From: Nectonema munidae
Lineage: Eukaryota > Nematomorpha > Nectonematoida > Nectonematidae
Assembly (NCBI GenBank): GCA_030549495.1
Contig: JAUIRK010000923.1
Span: 124,001-188,000 of the forward strand
DNA length: 64,000 bases
Direction of reading: 5' to 3'
Of the stretch, positions 1 through 12,100 are shown piece by piece. The notes below the pieces were generated by a model. It was not told the origin of the DNA and ran no database searches. It worked only from the letters and a program-made list of their open reading frames with translations. The position numbers and the translations under genes are program-made. Positions within the stretch are counted from its first letter, which is position 1, and each line of letters starts with the position of its first letter.

Positions 1-114
1 TAAATGTCAAGAAAGGTTCCTTAACGCACCAAGTTACAAAGTGTGGCCCATGTGAGAATTTCGTTTGAAGCAACGCTCCTCTTTCATCTGCGCTAACGAC
101 ATATTTTAAGGATA
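1..114 (-). CDS. Possible further transglutaminase exon, cut by window edge
   Basis: A long T tract ending TTTCAAG makes a good acceptor at 115-124. Entered in phase 1, the frame stays open to the window edge and reads SLKYVVSADERGALLQTKFS then WCVKEPFLTF. A barrel-1 C-terminal segment in this family has a Y..xLxDxAxLKxxxx...KPxLxI pattern, which is a loose match. The exon that should lie between 114 and 1596 was not found, so the link is uncertain. Confidence 0.35.
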
Positions 115-3100
115 CTTGAAAAAAAATGAAATTTAGTTTGCAATCTCATCAAAGCATAAAAAATTTTTTTCTCATTTAAATAAAAGTAAAAAAAGTTACT
201 TACGCGAGAATAAAAAGAGGCTTGATATTTAGCAAAAAAGTCGTTTTTATTTCATTGGCAAACTTGAGATTGATGCGATGGACATTGCATTTCTTATTAC
301 CCATAGGATGCATACAATATATCTCATTATTGAAAAACATCATAGAATTAAATCCTTTGGGATTAGTCTAAGTAACATCGATGTCCCAATGAGCTTTGAG
401 GAGTTGGAGAGAAACCATGCGACTCAAAACTCTGATTGCAAGTACATAAAAAATCTAACAAGGTATCCAAATACTTAAAAATTTTAAATATTCAAAGCCA
501 ATATTTACTTCCAGCTTCACCTAATAAAAAGAAACTCCATATGTTAGAAAAATTGCACTCCTTTTTTTCATTATTTAAAAAGAGTTTTTTTTAAAACCAA
601 AAAAATTTTGACTTCAACACCGACTCTATCTACTAATTTTATTAGATATCGATTTTTGACTCTGATGCAAAGTCATATTGCTTTAGAATCTGTGAATTCA
701 CCAACTCCAAGCTTCGCTTTTTCTAGTCCTAAGAAAACGAATTTGTCTGCGTTGAACGCATAAAAATTTCCTGAAAGCGAAATGCTTCAAATTTCTTTTT
801 AAAAATAATATTTCTAATATTTCTTCTTAAATTGATACTTTTCTTTTTTTTGTAAAATGTATCTAAATTATAGATTGCGATTTTTTATAGCTGTAAAATT
901 TCCTATTTTAACAATAACATTGCATATTTGGATAGTAAATTTTGGCATAGTAATGGGATAACGGAAGCACGTCAATCCGACCTCTGGTCAATTCGGCATA
1001 TAAAAAGATTATATTAATATTGGCTTGAGGCCGAATTTTCCAAAGGTCGAATTGCTTCCAGACCGATTTGTCCAAAAACTGAAATAAAAACTTGGAAGAA
1101 GGGAAAAAGATTGTGCAAAATCTTAAATGAGAAGACACATCTTTGCTAATTGAAAGAGAAGAAGTTAGTAATAAGTGAATTCTGGGAGAGTGTTTTGCTT
1201 CATATTATGCTAATCTTGAAGATGATTAAGATTACCGAATTGTATAAAAATGCGATTATAAAGATGATGCGAAGAAAAGCGAAGAAAAGCGAAGAAAAGC
1301 GAAATTATTATTATAAACATATAAAAAATAGGAGTATTTATCTGCATATATGTGATTTCATCCAAGATTAACAACCAACAACAGATGAGCGAGGCAAAGA
1401 TGACAACAAGATACGCTTTAATATTGAGCAAAGATGTCAATGACCCCACAAATGAAAATCATCTGCTTATATAAGAAAGCAGGCGATTAGCAATTGCAAG
1501 TTGGAGGAGATTTTGAGGTTAGGCGCGCCAGAATCAGGAGCAGACAAAGTTCCGAATTTTAAGCGTTTAGATAAATGAGAGCTTGCGGAACTTACGTTTT
1601 CTTTGCTTTCGATGCGGAGAAATGGAACGCTTTCTTGGGGGCTTGAGTCGTGTTGTGCTCTGATTCCAGAACGCAGCTTGTCCATGATGTTGTTCATAAC
1701 TTTCCTGAATGTGAACGGATTTGACTCTAACAAAATAAGAAATACATATATTTCCTTCGATATATTCAACACACTGCATGAAAACTACTATTTCTAAGGT
1801 ATTTAATATATACCACTTTCACTTCTAAATTATCTTTTTTAAATTCTAAACGTTCTTTCTAAAATACAAAATGAAATTTTTAAAAACTTTAGGAGTTAAA
1901 AAAGACAAATCAGAATTTAAAAAGGACTACACTAGTCCCCCCCCCCCCCCCCCCCCCTTAATACACGACCACTGGGAAGATGACCAACCCCCCGTGAATT
2001 ATCTGATCCGTGTATTGTCACAATTGATTATAAGTATACAAGTATCTATAAACACATTTAACGAAGTTTAAGGGGTAATTCCATTAATAATAAATCAGAC
2101 AAATAATAGACTATTTTGATAGAGACATACTTGACTTAAGAAATTATGATACAGTTTCGAGTGTTTTTTATTTTATACTTTCTAATAATCGATAAACACA
2201 AGCACATATGACAGAAATATTAATTAATTTATTTAACATGATAATTCAAACAATTGTTCATATACAACAAATATCACAAAAATCTGCTAAAGTCATATAA
2301 ACATCAGTCATATGTATAGAAATAGAGAAATACGGATTGTGATCAGAAAGCGGAACACTACTGTTTCTTGAAGAAGTCGTTAGTTGTCTTCTGCCTTCTG
2401 GCCTGATTCTCTATCTTTAGAGCCTTACGAAGAACGAGATTTTGAGTAAGAATGCAGGGGTTTATTCATATACATAAGAGAGGTGACATGTTTGTCTTGA
2501 GTGTGTGAGTTGCATGGGGCAAAAATGGGAAGTTGCCTTGACCAGCGGATTAACGGATTTCGTGTACTAATGGTGCGTGTATTAGGGGAGGGGGGGGGGG
2601 GGGACAACTGTATTTAGATTTGAAAAAACGCAATTTAGAACTTAAAAAAGACAAATTAGAAATGAAAAAAGATAATTTACAACTAAAAAAAAATAATTTA
2701 GAAATAAAAATAGTAAATTTAAACAAGATTTTCATAAAAAAAAAAGTAAAAAAATTCATTCCATATTATAAAAAAGTCTTTTAAACCCCTTGATTTCGCA
2801 ACGGGATTCAATGTATTTAAACCAGATTCTTTTCATTTCTTGGAACACCGAACCGAAAACACACTTGTTCTCAAAGACTTAAGCTTAGACATGCGTCAAA
2901 GCTAACAATTATTGTCATCGCTTGCCTTATTTACACCCTATTTTAAACACCGTTCCTTATAAGCCTATCTGGCACCATTACGTTTATTTTATCTTACCGC
3001 TTCGCCTATTTTTAGTTCATCTAAAAATACTAATTGCTATCCAATGCTTCAATTATAGTATCAAAAATTCCTCATAGACATAACATAGCAAGTATAGCCT

Positions 3101-6100
3101 ACATTTTATAATATACAGCAAATCATATATCTTTTATAGCAGGGCTTCGAACTTTTTACATGCAAGCCCAAAATAAAATTGAAATTAACTCTAAGCCCTA
3201 AAAATTTTATTTAAGCGTAAAGTCATGGTATATATAAAAATAGAAGAGGCACAATAATTTACTTTTTGTGATCAAAGTCAAAATATATATTCAAATGTTA
3301 ATTTTAAAATTTTAAAAAATCTGGAAAATTATGTTTCATTTTAAGGAAAAAGTGGTTACCATTTAAACAAATAAAAAAAATATATAAAAAAAAACTCTTT
3401 TTAAAAAAAAATACGAACACAAAAGTATAATACCATGGAAAAAGATTATTATCATCTCAAAATAAATGTGTCATTCAGAAAAAAAATTTGTACGCAGTAA
3501 GTATATAGATATTTTTCCTACGCGCCTATCACACTTCTCATTTCTATAAAATATTTTTTTTAATTACAACTTTTTTCAATGAGGAACTTCTCAAACGAAT
3601 AATAGTCACAATATGCAAAGTAAAATACAATTTTCACTTCTATTCGATCTTTTTCCAATTCTATTCTACCATTTTGGATTCGAGTTTACCTTTTTTGAGT
3701 CAATTTTTACTTTTATGCTTTTCTTTTTATTTTATAAATTTCTTTTATGATTATAAAATTTCACAATTTCTTAGTGTATTAAATAGGATATCATAATATC
3801 TGAAAACGTTTTTTTGACGAAATTGCTCATGAAAATTTCAAAAATTTGAAAAAAAAGAAAGAAACCCTAAAGAGTATATGATTGTAAAGGATTAAAGGTA
3901 AGCCCATGCAAAACTGAACAAGAATGCTTTATGGATATACGGAGGCCAAAAAAAGAATGTACCACGCGTTTCCATATTTGCATCCGAAGATATGTAGTAG
4001 CCGTTTGACAGGAAAACATGGAAAGAGCGGATCTCAGCCCCCGACCCCCAACTTGGGGACACGGTGTAGTCAAAGAAAAAGAAGAAGATATGTAGTAGCC
4101 ATATGCTATTTTAAAACTCCAACAATGTCATTTTTTATTTTGAAATTTTTAAAATTTGACTGTAAAGCAAGCAAATCTAAAAGCTTACTTTCCTTGTATT
4201 TGTAGGTTTTGACAAGTTCGAGCCAGTCTTGTACACGATGACTGATTTTTCCCGGCTTTTTTGTGGCTGCTAGTGACAGAGTCCTAAATGAATGGAAAAA
4301 GGCTTTTACATTAAAATGTACCATAAAAAAAGTTAAAAAATATTTTTTTACACTCATCCCCTTCTAAAACAAATACTGTATACAAAGACTTGAAACTAAA
4401 TTTAAACGTTTCCAAAAAAATCAATTAGATGTAGAGAACTTGTGGATTTGTTTTTGCATATTTTTATATTGAATTATGACCTATAATTTGTTTTGAATTG
4501 GAATTTATTTATAATTGAACAAAATAAATTACTTTTCACTAAAAATGGATTTTGGAAATAAAATAAAACTTTTTTAAACTAAACAATTCAAATAATAACC
4601 AATAAAAATGTACATTTAATAGATGTCGTCAACATGTAAAGGAAAAAATTGTTCACAACGTTTACATTTAGTTCCAAAGGTTTGTATGCAGCATTTGCAA
4701 ATGAAAAAGGATAAGTGTTATAAAAGGTATTTTTCATTTGCGTGTACAAGTCGTTGTGTAGTTTTTCAGGCTTCAAGCTCCCATCCCATTGTTTCTTGAA
4801 TCTCTTGACTCTCGAATAAATTTCGGAAGTGATGAACCACGTGTCGTAGGGTATGTGGAAAGCGGCATTTTTCACAGCGCTCACCGGTGAAGGTCCCAGA
4901 CCAAATGCATCTAAAATAAGTGTCAACGGTGTAGTTCATAGTACCAGCGTTCAGGCATTTCATCAGTCGTTACTTAACATGCCTTAGGATGTCATCAGAC
5001 AAATGCGATCCCCGATAGATAGATCATCAGCAATACACTAGATCACTCGCAATGCATCATCATAACTTAACATTTCATCGGGATGGCCTTTCATCCCAAT
5101 AATAGAACTGAAAATGCCTACTACCAAAATTTAGTGAAATTTCATCTGTTGATAAATTTTTACGCTCGTTAGAAAGTGCGTTGTATTAAAATATCGGATT
5201 CTGGATTTAAAAAAATATGGAGAAGTTTAAAAAATTTTATTCACACCCAAAATTTGCTAGATATAAAAAATCCAAAATATAATCCTAGTACTTGTAGTGT
5301 TAGCTTATATTAATTTTTCATTAAGGCGGAATTGTTCAGAAATCAAAATCTCGTTGTACCATTTTTTATATAGAATTGTGTTTAAATAGAAGGTAGGTAA
5401 TGGATCTTTAAAATTTTGGTCCTTAAAGGAAATTTTAAAAACCTCAAAAACATCTTGGAATTTTTTGATTAAAAAAACTTGAAATTAGTTTCAGATGATT
5501 TTGTTTCGAATAGACAATTTTTCCTCGTGTTTATAAAAGTTGAAATAAACTAAAATTTTTTGTTTCTATGATAACTTTTGTTAGATAACAGAAATCAGCT
5601 AGGTATCACAGAAATCAGATATTTCCGAGTTTTCATAAGTTTACAGTGGGTAGCTAAAAACATATCTATGAAAATCTCAAAAACAAATGATAGTCCGCTT
5701 GGAATTGCACAAAGATAGAGAACGTAAACTAAATATAGTTATTGTCCATTTTGCTGACCAAGATTGCGACAAAAATAAGATTTTTTGTTTTTAAAGCTTG
5801 ATGCGTTTAGTTTTGTTTATTTTTTGAAATAAGTAAACTTTATTCATTAACTTCCATTTTTGTGAGTAAAAAGTTATTTGGTTAGTTGAAACTAGTTAGT
5901 CTATTAGTTGATTTGTCAGATGTAGGATGCTAGTTTATGAGCTAGTTAGTATAATAGTTAGCTTAGTTAGATTGGTTAGTAAGTAATTAAGTTAGTTAGT
6001 GTAAAATTTGTGTTAACCTCACCTCTGTTAAACCCCCGCCTTCCTATAAAGAGCCCTAATGAATCCTCCTCGATCTTATTCAACCTGCATTTTAAGGGCG

Positions 6101-9100
6101 CCCCAGTTTGCAAAGACGGCCTTTTCTGCTTTCTTTAAGTGGTATCTTCGAAATAGAGAAACTTGAAGAGTTTGTAGTGCATCCAAGCCCATATTATAGT
6201 ATTTGTTAAGAAATAAATTGAGATATAAAGGATCTCCTCCGGAAAATTTCTCAGAATACGCGATTGATTTAAAATATGTATGCTATATTTAAGAACATCT
6301 AAATACAATAATTTAATAAAAATTCTAAAAAAATTTCTAAGGGATTTAATATCTATAGTAAAGGTTGAAGAAAATAAACTTATAAGTTGATTATAAGAAG
6401 CTTTTTTCTACAATTTATTTATATTTTTTGGTAGTAATTTTTAAGCTACATAAATAGTAAAGCTATATTTTACAATATAATTTACTCTACAAATAGTAAT
6501 GTTACTAATTATATCTTTTTTGGATAATAACTTTAGTCTAAACTGTGACTAAATAACTTTAGTCTAAGGTCTTTATTTACACAACGGCTGACGCTTTCTA
6601 ATTGTCCATGATGTCTCCTTATGATGTCCAATCCTTAAGAAATTTTTTTTTATCCTTTTCAACATAAGGCATATATATATATACATACTTTATATATATA
6701 TACTTTTTTTTCCTGTCCATTATTTTATGATATAATAATTTTCTTCTTCTATTAACTTTACTATATTTTTACTATTCAAGTAGTAATATTACTATTTATT
6801 TTTTCAGCCTGATACACTAGCCACTTCTCTCCTTTACTTCATTTTTTTCCTTAGTGTCTGTCTGTTTGATAAGGCCGATTATTATTGGAGAGAAAGTTAG
6901 TCAATAAAATTTTGTGGCCAATAAATTGTTTACTTAAATTCCTGTCTACTTTTACACCAATTCAATTGGTCATCTTCAGCGCCAAATCTTTATTTGCAAA
7001 TATTCGAATTAAAGCGAATTAGTAAGTGGGTGCTTTGTTAGAGAAAGAGAAGGACGTAAACATCCCCTTTGAAATAAGAGAGAAAAGCTTACTGTTGATC
7101 GGAATCAGAGGCGTTCCATCAATCACATTCCATCCCTGTCTGTATGGAGCACGAAGCTCTGGGCGATTCAGATAAACCTCTGTCCATACGTGAAAGTTCC
7201 TTGTGGGCAAAATTTTAAAATGCTTATTAAAAGTGCAGTCTATATATATTGCAGCGTATTTTCAGCAAAAATACCTCATTTTTTACCAGGTGTGACTTTT
7301 TACCAAAATAAAGCGAAATCTTGTCATAACTTTTTAAAATCTTATAATAAAAAAATGTATTTTTTATTAATTTTATGTAAAAAACTGAAATAAATGAAAA
7401 AACTTGTGATAACTTTTCGAAATCTTAATTTATTCAAACAAATAAAAAATAGCAAATATTTAAAAAATCTTTTTTTTTAATTTTAATTTAAAAATTTTTT
7501 TTTGAATGAATTAGTTTATTTTTGATTTTAAATAATTAAAGTTTTGAAATAATCTCATTATTTTTCATTTGTTTAAAGATTTTGAAATGTTTTGAGAATA
7601 TCACGGTTAATTTCTGTTTTTAAACTTATACTTTAATGAAAAATTATTTTTTTTATATATTTCATTCTAAATAGTTAAACATTCAAATACATTGGATTAT
7701 TTTTAATTTGTTCGAAAAAGCATAAGATGTCCACCTCAACCAGGAATGGCATTGGTAGACACTGACGATTCAGAAGTCGGGCATCTGAGGCCTTTGGGTC
7801 ATATGCCCCTAAAGTTCTTTAGTTCAGCCTTTGAAAAAATCATTGCATAAATCACATATGTGTTAATATGCTCATTAAGTGGTTATTTTAATTGACACAT
7901 ATAATATCTAGCTTTTTGCAAACATAAAATTAAAGTCAATATACCTTAATAAAAAAAAATTTCAAAACTTAAAACTATATTTGAAATAGTTTTGCATGAA
8001 ATACCACAAGAAACGATATAAATTGCAGTTTTCACACTTCCTCGTTTTGCGTTTTCGCGTTTTACCATTGATTTTTTAGAAAAGCGTGCTGCAAACCTTT
8101 CACTGCTTATCCTCCAAGTCTCATCACCTTCATTTGTTTCTGTTCCCCTTACACTACTCCTAAGCTCACTCATCTCTCTCTTCTCTGTGCAAGATGAAGA
8201 GCAAGAAGAAGTCTAGTCCTAGGCCAGACGAAAGTATCATAAAATTTTCACCGATTATTGATAATAATAAACAAAGTTCCTGCTTCTCCTCTGAGTTGCC
8301 AAGGAATGAGGCTATCAATTCACTGATTCACAAAAACTTGTAAGCGAGCCTCTGTTCAAGCTCAAAAGAGAACACCCCGCCGACTCTAGGTCAGAAGGGG
8401 AATTTATCAAGGTAGTTGGTCGCCCAAGCCGACATCGATACAAGACAGCTGCTGTTACAGCCAGAGCGGTGGCCAAATTCATTTCTGTTTTTTTAAAAAA
8501 GGTCTCTAACCTTGGAAGTAAGTTGGCAACTTACAAAGCGATTATATCCCAAAAACCTAATTTAAAAATCGTCAACACGTGCTGCCCAAGCTAAACCTAA
8601 TTAAAATTCTATTTGAGGATGTTGAGTCCAAGAACTCACTTCTACAACCCTTTGTGAAATGGCCTTTTGTCAATGGTTAAATAGCTAGGGAGAAGGTGAA
8701 GAGGTGGGCTTTCAGCCAAGCCAACTGGGATAGGTTTAGGTCCTTACTAAATGATTCAGCCCAGGGGGTCATGAGGTGCATTGTAGTAAAACCCCCTTAG
8801 GGACTTGTGGAGTGTATCCACCATGCCATTCTCTCTACGGCACGAGAGGCAGTTCCCTTGAAGGAGGTTAGAAAATAAGAAAATCTAATTCCGAAGAATG
8901 TCTTATTACTTATTAAGGAAAAACAAGATCTCTATAGAAAATACATTCACACTAGGGACGCCGAGACAAAAAATCTTATCAATCGATTGCAAAAACTCAT
9001 TAGGAAAAAGCACGGCAAAACCACATCTAGGAAAGTTAGAAGCATCACAAAATCCTCTAACCTGCTACAAGGCTCTTCTAAGTTCTGGAACCTGGTTAGA

Positions 9101-12100
9101 GGACTGAGGCCTGGCTGCAAAGGTCCAACGTCGGTCACTTGAAATAACCGAACATCCATAGAGGCGGAAGATAAATATGCGCTGCTTGCTGATTATTACG
9201 AAGATGTGCATTGGACAAATCCAGATTCGAAAAATTTTAATTCTGAAATTGAGTTTTTTAGGCGTATACCTGCGGCGAATGACATTAACGTCATTCTAGA
9301 GGACCTGGTTCAAATCATTAAAAAGCTTAAAGCTAAGAAAACTGTGGGATGAGATGAAGTTAGCAATCTATTCTTCAAGAATCTTCCCCTTAAGTTTAGG
9401 GACGTCTTGCTGGGAATGTTGAACTCTTTTATAAAAGATGGGTTTAACCCAGACTGCTATAAAAGGGCTATACTTATTTGTGTACCAAAGACTGGCAAGA
9501 AGAGCGGCAAACCGAGTGACCTACGGCCTATCAGTCTTCTCCCTTGCCTGAGCAAAGTGTATGACAAATTAATTTTTGGAGTACTCGATGCTTGGTGCAA
9601 GGAGCATGCAATAATCCCAGAAGAACAGTTTGGATTTAAAAAAGGTTTGTCAACAAATCATGCTCTGCTTACCTGGCATCATGATGTTGCTAAAAGCTTA
9701 AATGATGGCCTCTACGTAGGGATGATATCTTACAACCTGTAGAAGGCTTTTGATACGGTCTGTCATGAGGGTTTGCTGTTCAAACTCAGTAGCAAGTTTG
9801 TGCCATCATGCATCTTCAAGGTAGTTTACAGTTTCATTTCTCGACGCTCATTCCAGATCAGAATAAATAACGAATTTTCCAGGAGAATAAGCCTAGGCCG
9901 CGGGGTCCCCCAAGGTTAACCTCTAAGCCCCCTTCTGTTCAACATCTACATATCTGACATTAGGGACTCTTTCAATACGTCAATCTATGCTAGGATAATC
10001 AGTTTCACAGACGACATATGTGTATATAACTCCGCTAAGCGTGTTCCGCGTATTTGCAAACACCTTACGAACGTAAATACCATATTAGGGGGGTATTTCA
10101 CTGGATGGAACCTTAAGGTGAATTACTCTAAATGCTCTAATTGTCCCAAAAATAACCCGCCAACTATAGGGAATATTCCCCGAATTTGCCACCTAAAATA
10201 TCTAGGAATCAATTTGGGATGCAGGATTTAGTTTTCATCGTGAAGCTCACGAAAAGATAAAAAAAAAAGGGGGAAGAATGATCTAGCGCTATATGGATGT
10301 CTTAAAGACCTTGGGGTCAATTCCACGGCGGTAGGCAAGGTCATTAAAATCCTAACAATGCCGAAATTCACTTATGGTAACTCCATTTTGGGATGCCTTC
10401 CCTCAACTTGGACCAACAAAATAGACGACCTCGTGTACAAATTTTTAGGACTGTTTATGGCAACCCTTTCTCTATTGCTCATGCCGGACCTCCTTTTCTT
10501 GGTTCCAGAAAAGGTTGGAGAAATTAAATAAAAAGTTTATAGAAAAATTAAGAACACACAAGCATTGCCCACAATTATGCCAAGCTTGGGAGCTCACGCA
10601 AACCCAGGCTGAAGCGTTCTTGGGGGTATATGCTAAAAAAAAGAGAAAACTTATCCTAGGTGACCATATACAATAGCCCCGAGCAATAGGGAATTCTGCG
10701 TTCTGCGATATAGTTCTGTTTTTTCTGAGTTCTAGATCCGCCTACTTAAATTTAGGATTGGCACAAAGTATAAGTCCCAAAACAGTTTGATGGTACGAGC
10801 TAGGTTAGGCATAGTCGGTAGTCTGGCATCTGCAGAAGTATGCTTGTGGGACTGATTATATATTCTTATTCTAAAATATATATCCTAGGGATAACACATA
10901 TACTCATATCATGTATATATGGGATGTAGTCACATTCCAGGGGTAGGTTGTTCCTAGCCTAGCATGCCTTAAATTGTGTTTACCTTTCTTAACCGTTATA
11001 ACATGTATCAAATATTATTTATTAATAATATATAAGATATTGCATGCCTTCAAACGCTTCTATTTTTGTAGCACATTTCTTTTATAATCATATTCTTTTA
11101 CTTATGAACAAGCTACATTCTGTCGTGCCGGTTTTTTATCCTGGTTTTCTTCCTCCAAAGAATTCAACGGTTTTTACGGTTAGGTAGTGTGCTCTGGCGA
11201 CCCGATTCTAACCTTGTTAGTAATCAAGCTATCACTAGACATTAAGATTGTTTCCCAAATTGGGAGGGTTCGCGATAGGATTGTATCGTTCACTCAGCTG
11301 TATTTATATATTCGAAGCATAAACTATTGCAAAATAAAACATATCAAGGTATATAGCTATGGAGTAATAAGGGCCGGTACGCGTTTAGTGGGATGGAAAG
11401 TCTAGGTAGGCCTGGACTCAGCATTCCGGGCGGGCCACGATATCCAAAAGGATGGGTGCGAACATCACATTTTATGTCATTAATTAATTAATTAGTTTTC
11501 AATTGTGAAAGATAAATAAATTAATATTAAAAAAAGATTTTATTTCACTTTAAAAAATAACTATAGCATATTTTTTCTAATAAAATAATATTTTATAGCA
11601 TCGATTGATTTCCCGAATTTTATAAACACATTGCTATGAAAGGACTTTTTTTTATTTGACATAAATCAAAAATTCTTAGCGAACTCAATCAATAGATGAA
11701 GATTTGGACGACCAATTGCTACTTTAAATCACTATGATAGAGCCTGAAATCAAAATGTTCCCTGAAATTGAATTGTCAATTTCAGCAAACGCCATAGAGT
11801 GCAAGTTGGCAAAGTACATTTTCCTCAAATGACATGATTGATTAATATATCATTATCGTTGCTGATTGGAACGCGAGATTTCGTCACAAACAAAACGAGA
11901 ATACGGCGACAAATATATAATACAAGAGTTTTTAATATTTTCTCATTTTAAATGTATCTTTCGAAGAAATTCTTTTGGTCCTTGACAAAATGTTATTTTA
12001 ATTTTGACGAAATCGTGTATTTCTGCTGACAAACAAAAAACTTGATATAAATAAAATGAAAGAAACTTAAAAACTAATAAAAGTATAATAAGTTTTAATG

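Larger units (their letters stand above)
1727..4188. other. Transglutaminase intron content
   Basis: Besides the TIR element and minisatellite, this stretch is AT-rich. A second minisatellite trace on the minus strand at 3640-3700 reads NGRIELEKDRIEVKI. A short minus frame at 2338-2404 ends in a plausible protein tail but does not fit the gene's phase. Confidence 0.5.

Noticed and set aside
908-1138. Minus frame as a transglutaminase barrel exon
   Set aside because: It has a good acceptor and fits the phase, but the DNA is an imperfect palindrome with a second copy near 62.08 kb, so it is more likely a repeat.
2338-2404. Minus-strand terminal exon reading ALKIENQARRQKTTNDFFKK then stop, with a PCNA-box-like tail
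   Set aside because: The acceptor leaves the wrong phase for the transglutaminase exons around it, no upstream partner exon was found, and the PCNA-box spacing has Thr at the hydrophobic position.
7946-8173. Minus frame MSELRSSVRGTETNEGDETW as an exon
   Set aside because: Protein-like composition, but no recognised family and no fitting splice sites; it sits directly upstream of the LINE and may be opposite its leader.
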